A DNA stretch of 60,000 bases from Membranipora membranacea (taxonomy: Eukaryota > Bryozoa > Gymnolaemata > Cheilostomatida > Membraniporidae). Below are positions 1-10,664 of the stretch, in pieces (positions within the stretch are counted from its first letter, which is position 1; each line of letters opens with the position of its first letter). The notes beneath the pieces were generated by a model that worked only from the letters and a program-made list of their open reading frames with translations, searched no databases and was not told where the DNA came from. The stretch covers positions 6,698,001 to 6,758,000 of the forward strand of contig OU612072.1 of assembly GCA_914767715.1 (NCBI GenBank). Reading direction: 5' to 3'. The translations under genes were made by a program, and so were the position numbers.

Positions 1-2200
1 TGGTGAATTAGTGATATCAGCTGAAATAGAGATGGATTGCAATTATAAGCTGCATATGATGGAAAAGAAAGGCAATGATACCAAATCGTGAAGGTGTTAC
101 AATAACTACACACAAGACATAAGACATAAGCCTTGAACTGTGATGCAAACTCTTGATGAACAGTTTGTAATAGAGACTACTGAGCAAAACAGGTGACAAG
201 TTATAGAAATTAAATATGACTGAGCTGACATTTTACCCAGAAAGCATTGCGTCTGGCCAACTTCATCATCCTTTCCTTGGTTCTAGCCTACGGTCAGCTC
301 CGCTGACATTGGATTCAGTTTATGTTTATTCCAAAATACACTCAAGGATCAGGGATGTAGCCTAATGTAGGATGTCCTGTGGAATATAGATTGAGGAAAA
401 ATATACAGATCGTTTTGAAAACTTACCGATACAATGAAATCATCTGTTATGACACCAAACAGGGAAATACCGCCTAACTCTCCCTGCATAGTGACCTAGA
501 ACATTCTGGAATCAATAACCACAGTTACTCTCCAGTAGTTTCACTCTTCTTCTACACTGTAATTTGTGAATGTACATTGCTCAATGCTATCCTTTTTTCT
601 TCATGTCCCTTTCTAGAGATAACAGATGTGAATAATGATCATCTGCAACATTGCCATAGTTGTAACACATCATGTTGCCAGCTTTGTAAAGCAAACTAAA
701 GCACATTGGACTCCATGAGGGGCTGTACAATGTTGAGATTCGTATGTTCAATCAATTGTTATTTAATGAAGAAAAGGGTCAGTATAATATTGCATATAGG
801 TATCTTGTCAAAACCAATGGTGGAAAAAAGAATAAGGCTTAAGCTAGTCATCTACTAGTTAATAATTATGCATATTGAGCAGATCTTCTCAATGTTTGTC
901 CAATCCAACCCTTGATGATCTTGGAGGGCAAGTTAAACTTATTAAATTATCCAAACCTGACTAGATAAATTTGAATATTTGGCACAGTATACATGGTTGT
1001 AACAAGGAGTAAAAAACTCCTTGGTTGTAACTCCAGATACCTACTATGAGTTAGAGGTCCTGAGAGAGTCCTCTTAACTCCTTGCTGCTTGCTTGAACAG
1101 TCCAACTAGTTTATTGTGATGTTTAATAGAAGAAGTCAGGTCGTGGAGCGAGTAGCAGAACCCCATCATCCAGTCCTTTGGTCACTCCAGGCACTCATTT
1201 CTGTGGTTGTCTACCCATCCATCAACACTGTCACTAGCCTACATCATACAATCATCATCATTCATTGAAGAATAATAAGATAATAATATAGAATCACAGA
1301 AAGAAGAGAAAGATATATCTTAATTTATACAGTACCATAGCTCCATAAGCACATCATTCTTGACCTTTATATCACTGATACCAGAGTATATCTTTCTTGG
1401 CTACTATGAGCAGATTAACCAAGATTTCCATGTCATTAAAGGGATAGAGAGACTTGAATTATATACTTTCTTGCAAAATTCAAAATGGAGATTTTGAATA
1501 AATCAACGAGTCCACTTTTTTTTAAACTGGTCACATACCAAAACTTCGCGGGCCTATAGACTCACCCCTGGTTTTTTCACTTTAGTTTCTGCTTCAATGT
1601 AGACTCAAATCTTTAAGTGTCCTATATTGCCCAAATGTGGCGTCTTCCCAATTATCCAAAACAGCTAAAAAAATCAACTATGTCAAGGTTATAGAAAAAA
1701 CGATGAATCACAAACACGCTGACATTCCACTTTGCGCACCAATCAATTCAGGTTGGTTATCTTTGCACCGTAGCGACTGAACTAATTCAAATGTGCTGGA
1801 GTTCCTAAATTATAGTTCTGAACCCACCCGAACTGATGAATGTGTAATATTAAAAAAAAATTTCAATTTATAACCTTACTGAACCTTTCAATATGCATTT
1901 AATAAATACATTTGGTATATTTCAAGCCAGAAATAAAATACTAAGTGTTGTTTTACCAATTAATAGTAACAGCTATGTATTTGTGTGCAACTGTGCATTA
2001 GGGTATTTCATCTTCTACAAACTCTGCTTTTTCACTGGTGAGAACTAATATATGTATTAACCACACTCAATAATTATCTTTACAGTGTGGCCACAGTTGA
2101 CCCTAAGTGATGCAATAAAGGGGGTTCATTGAGTGATGGTGCTCTTCCTTGCTAATATGCTTGCTAATGACTTAATAACATACATAAAAAGTCAAAGGTG
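1..2200. other. Intergenic, no gene recognised
   Basis: Only short open frames occur here, without convincing splice-bounded exons or known domains. At about 1000-1085 there are two short imperfect hairpins: AAGGAGT facing ACTCCTT, then GAGTTAGAGGTCCT facing AGTCCTCTTAACTC. The sequence is otherwise ordinary AT-rich DNA. Confidence 0.5.
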
Positions 2201-2204
2201 AATC

Positions 2205-2873
2205 TGTAATAAACAGCAAGGGTGTTATCACATACAACTAGTACTCCTGTACTCAGTTGTGTGGATTTGTTACCAAAAGATTGTATAATTAGGCAGAGTT
2301 CTGTATTTGATAGTTGGTAGCTTCTAAGAGATTACTTGTGATATGGAGTGAGTTTGTCTTATGATTATTATGCTGAGTTTATAATTAATCTCCTAGCTTA
2401 GTGCTATTTAGGATTAGGTTATTACCAAGTTCCACTTAATGAACCTTGTCTGAAAACCTTGTCCAAAAGACCTTGTCTGATAAACTGTATCTCAATAGAC
2501 TTGCTCAATAGCCTTGTCCAATGAGTAATCCTGCCTTTTCCTGTTTATCTATTACTGAGTAATAAGATAAGATTAAGGTTTAGTTTCCTGAGTTCTTTTA
2601 TTGTAGTGTAGAGTGAGATAGAGTTAACATGTCTGAGTAAAATATGGTTAAGCATCGCCTTTTATGCTTAGAGAACAATAGAGGCGCAAATAAAGAGATT
2701 AGCCAATGAAGAGAGGCTTAAGATAATTCTTTACAAATATGAGTATTAATGCAGGGAAACTACTTGTATAACTATTTGTATAATCTATTTACATAAGGAT
2801 GTCTGTACATTTTATGATTAACAATATGATTTTATGATTAACAATTATTGATGGCTTTTGCCTGTTCATATCA
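2205..2873 (-). repeat. 3' LTR of Gypsy element 1
   Basis: It begins TGTAATAAACAGC and ends CATATCA on the plus strand and is 669 bp. It matches 9996-10664 throughout by eye. Relative to the minus-strand element this is the downstream LTR. Confidence 0.93.
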
Positions 2874-2884
2874 CTCTCCTTTCC
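2874..2884 (-). other. Polypurine tract of Gypsy element 1
   Basis: On the minus strand the bases just inside the 3' LTR read GGAAAGGAGAG, an all-purine run in the position expected for plus-strand DNA priming in LTR elements. Confidence 0.7.
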
Positions 2885-2976
2885 AGCACTTAATAGTGCG
2901 ATAAAAGATTGAAAGCAAAAGCTTAGGGTTCGTAATACATTGTCCGACACATACTATTTTTCAGAGTTCATGATAC

Positions 2977-5900
2977 TTAGTATGTGATATGTGGAGTCTG
3001 GAGTTTAACTTGCTCCCTTTTGTTGATAGCTATTTCCAACTCGATGTCAGCTATAATCCGTTGATGAGAAGCTCTCATGTGCTGTAAGAATGCTAGATTC
3101 TTGTTGTTTTGGTTCAAGGCCCTCTGTTGTTCACCGGCTGAGACTCGATATGGTTGCTTCTCAGGATGTTGAGTGACGGGAGATCGTACTGGTTGTCTCT
3201 GGATATCTGGTGTAGGCTTCTCGAACACTGGTTGTTTAACTTCTGGTCTTAGTCTGCCATCTGGTACTGGTACAGGAGTTCGCCGTCTAGGAGGTATGGG
3301 AGATACAGGCTTGGTAGTTGTATGGACCATCCTCTTGAATATAGTGTCCATCTCAGGAGAGAATTTCCTTGGAGAAGGCTTTCTTCTGGGAGATGAGTGG
3401 TGAGTCCTCTTCGGTATGGAAGGCTTCCTGTGAGAGGTCTCTGGTTTATAGGGGAGAGGGGGACAAGTCTTCTGTAGCTGAAGATAATCTCGAGCCACCT
3501 GCCATGATTCTCTATCCACTTTAGCACCGTAGTTTCTATGCGTGTGTACTTTGGAGTGTCTCCATACAGATGTACTATAGGCTGCGGTGAAATCACACTC
3601 CCGACAGGCATGTATGACATAATGTGTCCAGGAATGTAATCGAGCTTGTTCTGCTGACTTGTCAACTGTTATGTTACATGTTCGACACTTGTTGTGGTCT
3701 AAGATGTAGTGATACAGCTCCCTCTGTTTCCTGATGGTATTCTCTGACACATAATTGTCCCCCTGTAAAGAATCAACATCGTAATTAGCCATTTTTATTC
3801 TACTAATTCTGATTTTATGATTGTCTACAGTGGAGAGCTTGGCTCCTGCCCGACCTGTCTCCCTAGAGAAAACAGGCTCCTTTTTATCTAAGTTATCAAC
3901 TTTACTTGTCTCCCTTAGGAAATCAAGTTCTTTGTTGACTAACTCTAAGCCCAGTGAAGAATAAATGTCACTTTTAGGTTCATTGCTCACCTTGGATGGG
4001 GTTGGAGCTTTGATCCTAGTAATAAGTGGTTTCTTTTCGGGTGATTTCAGCAGCTGAGTTAGTTCATGTCCTTGTTTCGTAGTGTCATCCAGAACCTTAT
4101 CCATCTCCGCCAAAACCTTGTCCAATTCCATATCCGAGTCGTCATCTGAAGAGCTGGAGCTTGAGCTTGAGCTGAGAGTGTCTGCTGATTGATATTTAGT
4201 CCTCATAGTTGCGGTTGTTGATGTTGTCTGACTCTCTCCAGCTGCTGCAGGGCTTTTTATGCTGGGAGTTACGTAACTCTGCCTCTTAATTGGATAATTT
4301 CTCCCCAATTTAGGCAGTTGTCTAATTGGGTAATTATCTAATTTTTGTGGTAGGAGGCGTGGCCAATCTTCTTCATCCAAAGTAGAAGTAGTTTCACTTT
4401 GGGACACTTTGTAGACAACGAAATCCCGAAGTTTCTCTGGGATTTTCCTGTTTCTAGCTGTTCTATTGTTTCCGGTTGTGGCGGGTGTAGTTATCTCACT
4501 TGTTTCCATTTTTGTTTCGGAATTTTCTTCATTTTCTTCTGAAATAACTGGGAGAAATTCTTTCTTTGTGATTTTGGGAGTGACTTCTACTTCACTCCAG
4601 GATTCTGGGACTGCTGGAGCTGGATTTGTATCGAGTAAGACCTCTGGTAAGTGACTAGGTAGAGTTTCTTCTGTTTCAGCTATCTGTTTGGGGATTGGCT
4701 TTGGATACCCAGATCTTGTGGGTTGTTTTGTTATTTCTGGGATTCGAGGAGCTCTTCCCCAACTTTGGGTAGCTGAGACATGAAGCTTAAGTCTCCCTTC
4801 ATGCTCTAGAGTCTGTCTGCCGTTGATTTCCAGTAGATAGGTATGGTTAGAGTTGGCCTGAATAATGGTGTAGGGACCAATCCATTTAGGCTGCAACTTT
4901 GCTGTAGTATTTTTCCGGTGTCTCTTGTTCTTTATCCATACTTGATCACCTTTTGTGAACAATGGTGGTTCTTGAAGATCTGAAGTTCTAATTTCCTCTT
5001 GTTTGTGGCGTAGCATCTCATAAGCTTCCGTTAGTCTGTTATGGATTCTGGCAGCATAGTCTTCTCTGCTGCTTGTATCTTCTGACGGACCTGACAGCAG
5101 ATTATCTGGAAGTGTGAGCTCCCTCCCAAACATGAGATAATTAGGAGTTTCACCTGTAAAGCTGTGAGGAACCCCTCGCAAAGACCTGGTTAAGTGTGGT
5201 AGCACCAAATCCCAGTCTTCATCATCTCTTTCCAGTAAGAGAGAGCGAAGAGAGTTTCCTAGGTCTTTGTTTCCTCGTTCCACTACACCATTACCTTGAG
5301 GATGGTAAGGTGTAGTTTTGCTCTTATCCACTTTCCAGAGCTGACACAGTTCTTTCATTAGCTGGCCTTCAAATTGTGCCCCTCTGTCTGTATGAATCCT
5401 CTCTGGAAGTCCAAAGTAATTGAATACTTGTCTTTCCAGAGTCTCAATTATAGTGATAGTGGTTCCATTTGGTATTGCAATAGCATCTTTCCATCTTGTG
5501 AAATGATCTGATATCACTAAAATCATGGTGTTTCCTCGCGGAGTCTTCTGAAATGGTCCTACCAGATCTAGACTTAACACTTGCCAAGGCCTTCCAGCGA
5601 ATAACCTTTGCTGATAATTAGTTTTGATATCCCTGCTGTGCTTAGCTGCCTGGCAGATTTCACAAGAGTTGATTGCTCTTCTTATCTGTGACACCATTCC
5701 AGGCCAAAACCAAGTCAATTTGATTCTTTGATAGGTTTTGTTTATGCCAGAATGGTGTTGAGTGTGGTGTTGTTGTATAACCAATGGTCTCATCTCTGTA
5801 GGGCAGACAATACTCCAAACATCTCTCCTATTGATTTGTATTCTTACTCTAAGGATACCATTCATGATCCTTAGAGTTGGCAGCATTTCACAGAGTTTTT

Positions 5901-8766
5901 TAAATTCTGTGCTCCCTTGGTTGATGATTTCTTTCCGTGGTGTTTCTCCAGATATTACCATCTTTCTGATCAGAGAGAGTTCACTTCCTTCTTTTGATTG
6001 TAAGGGAATGATGTCTTTCTCTAGATCTGATGATATTTGGATTCTGTGGACTTCTGTATCTTGGAGTTGAATAGGGTTGGCTGGCTGTCTGTTGTGAGAA
6101 TCCATCCCTTTCATGTAGGTGGGCCTGATTCTTTCACCATGAAGCTTGCTTCTCCCTTCCAATCCTTGATGTGTCCTTTCTGAGTTCTGTAGATTTGAAG
6201 TCTGAACTGGCGGGTTACCATCTATAAGATCAATCCCTTTCATATAGGTGGGTCTTATCTTATCATGGTATCGGTGCTGGGTTCTCTCTTCTTCTCTATC
6301 AGATAGTCCTGAGTTCTGAGGCATGGTCGCAGAGGTAGACTGTGGATAATGTGGATCTATCCCTTTTGTGTAGGTGGGCCTGATCCAATCGTAATATTCA
6401 GGTTTCCTCCCTTCCAGTACCAAAGATTGTGGTATAGATTTAATGGTAGTTGTCTTCTCTCCTCTCCCTTCCAAAACTATACCATCATCTAATACCATCT
6501 GGTGAGATATGACCATCTCTTTCCAATGTGGTCCTCCATCTCTGTCTGTTATTCTGGTGCACTGCTTACAGTCCATACATTGTCTTGATAGACCATCTGC
6601 ATTTCCATGCTTTATACCAGCTCTATGTTGTAGGGAGAAAGAAAATTCTGATAGAATTTCCAGCCATCTGGCCACTTGGTGAGATGGTTCCCTTCGCTTA
6701 TAGAGCCACTGTAGAGATGCATGATCAGTTCTGCAGAGGAATTTTCTGCCATACAGGTATGGTCTAAAATGCTTGACTGATAATATGACTGCTAGCAGTT
6801 CCCTCCTGGTGACGCAGTAATTTCTCTCTGCCGGGGAAAAAGTCTTACTCCAGTAAGCTATTACCCTCTCCTCACCATCATGGATCTGAGACAAGACAGC
6901 TCCTGCTCCATCTAGGCTAGCATCTGTGTCTAATATAAAGTCTTTACTGTAATCTGGATACGCAAGTACTGGTGATTCAGTGATGAAGCTTTTTAGAGTT
7001 TGAAAAGCTTTCTCCTCCTCACTGCCCCATACGAAAGTTGATCCTTTGATGGTCAATTTGTTCATGGGTTTGGCAACTGTAGCGTAGTCAGGACAGAACT
7101 TCCTGTAGTATCCAACAAATCCTAAGAAGGTCCTTACTTCTGATTGATTCTGTGGTCTCTTCCAATCCATTACAGCTTTAACTTTTGCCGGATCTGTAGA
7201 CACTCCATCTTTGCTGACCATGTGCCCAAGATATTTTACCTCTGTTTGTAGAAGTTCACACTTGGATGGTTTCAGCTTAAGATTTGCAGACCTGAACCGT
7301 TTGAATACTGTTTCCAACCTGGTGATATGAGAGTCAAAGTCTTGTGAAAAGACTATAACATCATCCAGGTAAAGTAGCAAACTGTTCCACTGTAATCCTG
7401 ATAGTATTTGCTCCATCAGCCTTTCAAAAGTTGCTGGCGCGGAAGTTAATCCAAACGGCAGCACTTTCCACTTCCATAACCCTCCTCTGGTTACAAATGC
7501 TGACTTCTCCTGTGCATCCTCATCCAATGGGACCTGCCAGTACCCAGACGCCATGTCCAAAGTACTGAACAGCATGCTGCCGGAGAGTGCATCTAAGCTA
7601 TCGTCAATCCTGGGTAGGGGGTAGGCATCCTGATTTGTGACAGCGTTCAGTTGCCTGTAATCTATACAGAGTCTCCAACCTGAACCTTTCTTCACTAATA
7701 CCACCCCACTACACCATCCTGAATTAGTTGGCTCTACTAGTCCTCTCTGTACCAAATCCTTGACCTGTCTTTCCACCTCTTGGTCCTTTTCCATGCCTAG
7801 CCTTCTAGGAGGCTGCCTGATTGGTTTGGTGCCAGGTTCCACAGGTATCTCATGTGATACAAGATTAGTTCTGCCGATGTCTGAGTCATTTTTACTGAAT
7901 ACATCTTGATTTTCCACCAGAATTCTGGCCAGAGTCTGTTCCTGTGAAGGAGAGTTACAGCTTTTTACAGCTTTCTCATACAGAGGGAATATATGTTCAG
8001 GTAAAGAGACTGAGGAGTTTATATGGTGACACTTTATAGAGTTGTCCTCTCTTGGTGAGTTGCTTCTGTGGTTTGTCTGTATCTCTTGGGGAGTGTGTAT
8101 TTGATCTTCTGTAATTGGAGTGAATAAACCCAATGTGGTCCCAGCCCTGATTGTGATTGGGGCTTGACTTGGATTTAAGCACCTTACAAGAATCCTTCTC
8201 CTAGAGTTGACTTTGGTAAGAGTAGCTGCCAGCATAACTTCGGAATGATTTTCTGCTGAATTCTCCACAATGCCAATATGGTGAGCTGGGGGACTAGTTA
8301 ATCTGCAGACCAACTGAGCTTCTGAGCCTGGAGGTACCGTAGTAGGGGAGACAATCTGTACTTTGTTACAAAGTAAGGCCCCATTCCTACTGGTACAGGC
8401 CAGAGATTGGTCCTGCATGATTAGAATTCCTTTATCAAATATCATAGTGCATTGATTTTCAGTGAAGAATTTCATTCCTAAGATTGCGTCATCAGTGATG
8501 TTGGCCACTTTAAATAGTATGGTCACATGAATAGTCCTGATTTTGCAGGTCAGTGTGATTGTCCCATAAACAAGTAGGCCACTTCCATCAGCAAGGCTGG
8601 CAGTAGTCTCATTTGCTGCTAATTGTGTTTTGATCCTTTCTGGTAATCTGTTATAGAGATGTCTGGATAGGATATTTTCGGTACTGCCGCTGTCAAGCAA
8701 GTATTGGAGAGGCTGACTCTCTACTTTGCCGGGTATGTATAAGCAGTCATAATTTGTCCAATCCAC
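2977..8766 (-). CDS. pol: Gypsy pol polyprotein (PR-RT-RH-IN) with long C-terminal extension
   Basis: Single open frame of about 1929 codons. The first in-frame codon at 8766 is GTG, and the frame stays open upstream to the slippery site at 8883, so pol is probably made by -1 frameshifting rather than by its own start. Visible parts: aspartic protease DSGS near residue 25; reverse transcriptase with YLDD near 466; RNase H with DTDAS near 608; integrase HHCC zinc region near 997-1035; catalytic Asp in SLDLVGP near 1064, HTDRG near 1125 and Glu in GVVERG near 1162; GPY-like motif WIGPYTI near 1295. Odd features are three copies of an IRPTYMKGID-like motif (residues ~794-880) between RNase H and integrase, and about 600 residues after the GPY motif. 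That tail has a Ser/Asp run (~1535-1550) and Cys/His zinc-finger-like pairs (~1693-1743). No chromodomain was seen. Confidence 0.95.
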   Translation of the reverse strand: MDWTNYDCLYIPGKVESQPLQYLLDSGSTENILSRHLYNRLPERIKTQLAANETTASLADGSGLLVYGTITLTCKIRTIHVTILFKVANITDDAILGMKFFTENQCTMIFDKGILIMQDQSLACTSRNGALLCNKVQIVSPTTVPPGSEAQLVCRLTSPPAHHIGIVENSAENHSEVMLAATLTKVNSRRRILVRCLNPSQAPITIRAGTTLGLFTPITEDQIHTPQEIQTNHRSNSPREDNSIKCHHINSSVSLPEHIFPLYEKAVKSCNSPSQEQTLARILVENQDVFSKNDSDIGRTNLVSHEIPVEPGTKPIRQPPRRLGMEKDQEVERQVKDLVQRGLVEPTNSGWCSGVVLVKKGSGWRLCIDYRQLNAVTNQDAYPLPRIDDSLDALSGSMLFSTLDMASGYWQVPLDEDAQEKSAFVTRGGLWKWKVLPFGLTSAPATFERLMEQILSGLQWNSLLLYLDDVIVFSQDFDSHITRLETVFKRFRSANLKLKPSKCELLQTEVKYLGHMVSKDGVSTDPAKVKAVMDWKRPQNQSEVRTFLGFVGYYRKFCPDYATVAKPMNKLTIKGSTFVWGSEEEKAFQTLKSFITESPVLAYPDYSKDFILDTDASLDGAGAVLSQIHDGEERVIAYWSKTFSPAERNYCVTRRELLAVILSVKHFRPYLYGRKFLCRTDHASLQWLYKRREPSHQVARWLEILSEFSFSLQHRAGIKHGNADGLSRQCMDCKQCTRITDRDGGPHWKEMVISHQMVLDDGIVLEGRGEKTTTIKSIPQSLVLEGRKPEYYDWIRPTYTKGIDPHYPQSTSATMPQNSGLSDREEERTQHRYHDKIRPTYMKGIDLIDGNPPVQTSNLQNSERTHQGLEGRSKLHGERIRPTYMKGMDSHNRQPANPIQLQDTEVHRIQISSDLEKDIIPLQSKEGSELSLIRKMVISGETPRKEIINQGSTEFKKLCEMLPTLRIMNGILRVRIQINRRDVWSIVCPTEMRPLVIQQHHTQHHSGINKTYQRIKLTWFWPGMVSQIRRAINSCEICQAAKHSRDIKTNYQQRLFAGRPWQVLSLDLVGPFQKTPRGNTMILVISDHFTRWKDAIAIPNGTTITIIETLERQVFNYFGLPERIHTDRGAQFEGQLMKELCQLWKVDKSKTTPYHPQGNGVVERGNKDLGNSLRSLLLERDDEDWDLVLPHLTRSLRGVPHSFTGETPNYLMFGRELTLPDNLLSGPSEDTSSREDYAARIHNRLTEAYEMLRHKQEEIRTSDLQEPPLFTKGDQVWIKNKRHRKNTTAKLQPKWIGPYTIIQANSNHTYLLEINGRQTLEHEGRLKLHVSATQSWGRAPRIPEITKQPTRSGYPKPIPKQIAETEETLPSHLPEVLLDTNPAPAVPESWSEVEVTPKITKKEFLPVISEENEENSETKMETSEITTPATTGNNRTARNRKIPEKLRDFVVYKVSQSETTSTLDEEDWPRLLPQKLDNYPIRQLPKLGRNYPIKRQSYVTPSIKSPAAAGESQTTSTTATMRTKYQSADTLSSSSSSSSSDDDSDMELDKVLAEMDKVLDDTTKQGHELTQLLKSPEKKPLITRIKAPTPSKVSNEPKSDIYSSLGLELVNKELDFLRETSKVDNLDKKEPVFSRETGRAGAKLSTVDNHKIRISRIKMANYDVDSLQGDNYVSENTIRKQRELYHYILDHNKCRTCNITVDKSAEQARLHSWTHYVIHACRECDFTAAYSTSVWRHSKVHTHRNYGAKVDRESWQVARDYLQLQKTCPPLPYKPETSHRKPSIPKRTHHSSPRRKPSPRKFSPEMDTIFKRMVHTTTKPVSPIPPRRRTPVPVPDGRLRPEVKQPVFEKPTPDIQRQPVRSPVTQHPEKQPYRVSAGEQQRALNQNNKNLAFLQHMRASHQRIIADIELEIAINKREQVKLQTPHITY

Positions 8767-8832
8767 ATCTCGAACTTGGGTTTTACCAGAGGATTTAGCA
8801 CGGCTAGCAGTCTGATTAGACTCTTTCTGACG

Positions 8833-8883
8833 AGGTCCATGCTGAGCAGAATCCTTTACTGAGCTGGACCTTGGGAGTTTAAA
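8833..8883 (-). promoter_or_regulatory. Predicted -1 ribosomal frameshift signal between gag and pol
   Basis: In the gag frame the mRNA reads ACT TTA AAC, giving the heptamer T TTA AAC (8877-8883). A 5-nt spacer follows, then AGGTCCA (8865-8871) pairs perfectly with TGGACCT (8833-8839); a further GCT/AGC pairing may lengthen the stem past a bulged A. The gag stop TAA lies about 20 nt after the slip site, inside the hairpin loop. The -1 frame from this heptamer is open into pol. T TTA AAC is one of the best established -1 slippery sequences. Use of the site is inferred. Confidence 0.8.
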
Positions 8884-9950
8884 GTCGGCTGGGTTTTTCC
8901 AGACTGGAAATTCTCCTGACTATTAGCTCCTTGGTTCAGCTGAGGACAGTTTCTTTTCAGATGTGGCCCTCCACATTGGAAACAGCTTAGAGTCTTCTTT
9001 GTAAAGTTCTTCTTTGATGGTGGGTTTGGGAACAGATGTCCTGTATATCCTCCTGGCATATACATTCTGTTATCCTGATGTCCATAGAACTCCTGGGGAT
9101 TAAATGGTAACTGAGGCATCATCTGCTGTCCTGGTAGCATGGGCTGTCCGGGCATCATATAAAGGGGATATGATTGGTTGGGGAAATATGGGGAGTTATC
9201 TTCTGTTTTTGTCGCTCCTGTCGAGATTTCCTTCAGTGTGTTTTGCATGATTTTGAGAGTCTCCAGTAGCATGTCCGGTTCCTCGGAGATAGCCGTCACC
9301 CTGGTCTTGTTTTCACTCTCTAGTGACATGAATTCATCAGATAGTGTTACTGCGGCCCGGACAGTGGTTGGTCTTGATGTGCACAAATGTTTCCTGAGTT
9401 CTTGGTTGTTGGTATTTCGTAAGAATTTGTCTAGCGCAATATCCTCTTGGTCTTCTTCAGCCATGGTAGGATAAGCTATCTCTACATAATTCTTGATTTC
9501 TTTTCCATACTCCAGAAAGCTTTGTGTAGATTTTTTCTTAATCTTCTCTAACTTGTCTCTGGCTTGTTTTATTGTTAGCCCGAATGTGGTTCTTAGATTT
9601 AACAATAGAGTTTCGATATTGTTTCCTTTCCCACAATCTAAAGCTTTCCCAGATAGACTTCCTCGTAGATGTATAAGTGTTTCTTGGTTTGTCCATTCAT
9701 TGGTGTCAGCAATTTCTTGGAATGCTGATATGAATTGTTCGACATCACCTATGCCATCATATTTGGGTGCTTTAATCTGTTGTCTTCGTGGTTGGTTTAT
9801 TTGGGTAGCTGCTCTGAGTGCCGTGACGAGTGTTGCCATTGTCAACATGTCGGCTGGTCCTGGATTGGCCTCTGCGTTTTGATTTTGTTCATCCATATTA
9901 TTGTTTATTAGCTCTTGTTCCATGGATCTTCTTCTTGCTCTTCTAGCCAT
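8856..9950 (-). CDS. gag: Gypsy Gag (capsid/nucleocapsid) protein
   Basis: 364-codon frame starting ATG at 9950, about 45 bp inside the 5' LTR. The middle part (about residues 60-230) has the charged helical character of Ty3/Gypsy capsids, with a QFISAFQEIADTNEW stretch and a KFLRNTNNQELRKHL stretch. A Met/Pro/Gln-rich linker follows. Near the C-terminus is one zinc knuckle, CFQCGGPHLKRNC, with spacing CX2CX3HX4C, one residue shorter than the usual CX2CX4HX4C. The C-terminal region overlaps pol in the -1 frame at the slippery site. The product would package element RNA into particles. Confidence 0.9.
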   Translation of the reverse strand: MARRARRRSMEQELINNNMDEQNQNAEANPGPADMLTMATLVTALRAATQINQPRRQQIKAPKYDGIGDVEQFISAFQEIADTNEWTNQETLIHLRGSLSGKALDCGKGNNIETLLLNLRTTFGLTIKQARDKLEKIKKKSTQSFLEYGKEIKNYVEIAYPTMAEEDQEDIALDKFLRNTNNQELRKHLCTSRPTTVRAAVTLSDEFMSLESENKTRVTAISEEPDMLLETLKIMQNTLKEISTGATKTEDNSPYFPNQSYPLYMMPGQPMLPGQQMMPQLPFNPQEFYGHQDNRMYMPGGYTGHLFPNPPSKKNFTKKTLSCFQCGGPHLKRNCPQLNQGANSQENFQSGKTQPTLNSQGPAQ

Positions 9951-9975
9951 AATTATAATCTAGCTTGGTAATTTA

Positions 9976-9993
9976 ATCCCACTGCTGCCACCA
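9976..9993 (-). other. tRNA-Leu-type primer binding site
   Basis: Two T bases after the 5' LTR, the minus strand reads TGGTGGCAGCAGTGGGAT. Its complement ends CTGCTGCCACCA, close to the 3' end of animal tRNA-Leu (CCGCTGCCA plus CCA). The assignment rests on memory of tRNA-Leu ends and is therefore moderate. Confidence 0.65.
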
Positions 9994-9995
9994 AA

Positions 9996-10664
9996 TGTAA
10001 TAAACAGCAAGGGTGTTATCACATACAACTAGTACTCCTGTACTCAGTTGTGTGGATTTGTTACCAAAAGATTGTATAATTAGGCAGAGTTCTGTATTTG
10101 ATAGTTGGTAGCTTCTAAGAGATTACTTGTGATATGGAGTGAGTTTGTCTTATGATTATTATGCTGAGTTTATAATTAATCTCCTAGCTTAGTGCTATTT
10201 AGGATTAGGTTATTACCAAGTTCCACTTAATGAACCTTGTCTGAAAACCTTGTCCAAAAGACCTTGTCTGATAAACTGTATCTCAATAGACTTGCTCAAT
10301 AGCCTTGTCCAATGAGTAATCCTGCCTTTTCCTGTTTATCTATTACTGAGTAATAAGATAAGATTAAGGTTTAGTTTCCTGAGTTCTTTTATTGTAGTGT
10401 AGAGTGAGATAGAGTTAACATGTCTGAGTAAAATATGGTTAAGCATCGCCTTTTATGCTTAGAGAACAATAGAGGCGCAAATAAAGAGATTAGCCAATGA
10501 AGAGAGGCTTAAGATAATTCTTTACAAATATGAGTATTAATGCAGGGAAACTACTTGTATAACTATTTGTATAATCTATTTACATAAGGATGTCTGTACA
10601 TTTTATGATTAACAATATGATTTTATGATTAACAATTATTGATGGCTTTTGCCTGTTCATATCA
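9996..10664 (-). repeat. 5' LTR of Gypsy element 1
   Basis: 669-bp copy matching 2205-2873, adjacent to the primer site and gag. It should hold the element promoter, but no clear TATA box was pinned down. Confidence 0.93.

Larger units (their letters stand above)
2205..10664 (-). mobile_element. Full-length Gypsy (Metaviridae) LTR retrotransposon, apparently young
   Basis: The element is 8460 bp and read on the minus strand. Its order is 5' LTR (9996-10664), primer site, gag, pol, polypurine tract, 3' LTR (2205-2873). The LTRs start TG and end CA, are both 669 bp and showed no difference when read side by side. The four bases before the left LTR (2201-2204) and after the right LTR (10665-10668) are both AATC, a plausible 4-bp target duplication. 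Domain order protease, reverse transcriptase, RNase H, integrase identifies Gypsy rather than Copia. No env-like ORF is present. Identical LTRs, open gag and pol and an intact duplication suggest recent insertion. Confidence 0.95.

Noticed and set aside
2205-10664. Endogenous retrovirus with envelope gene
   Set aside because: No ORF with signal peptide, transmembrane segment or env-like features lies between integrase and the 3' LTR.
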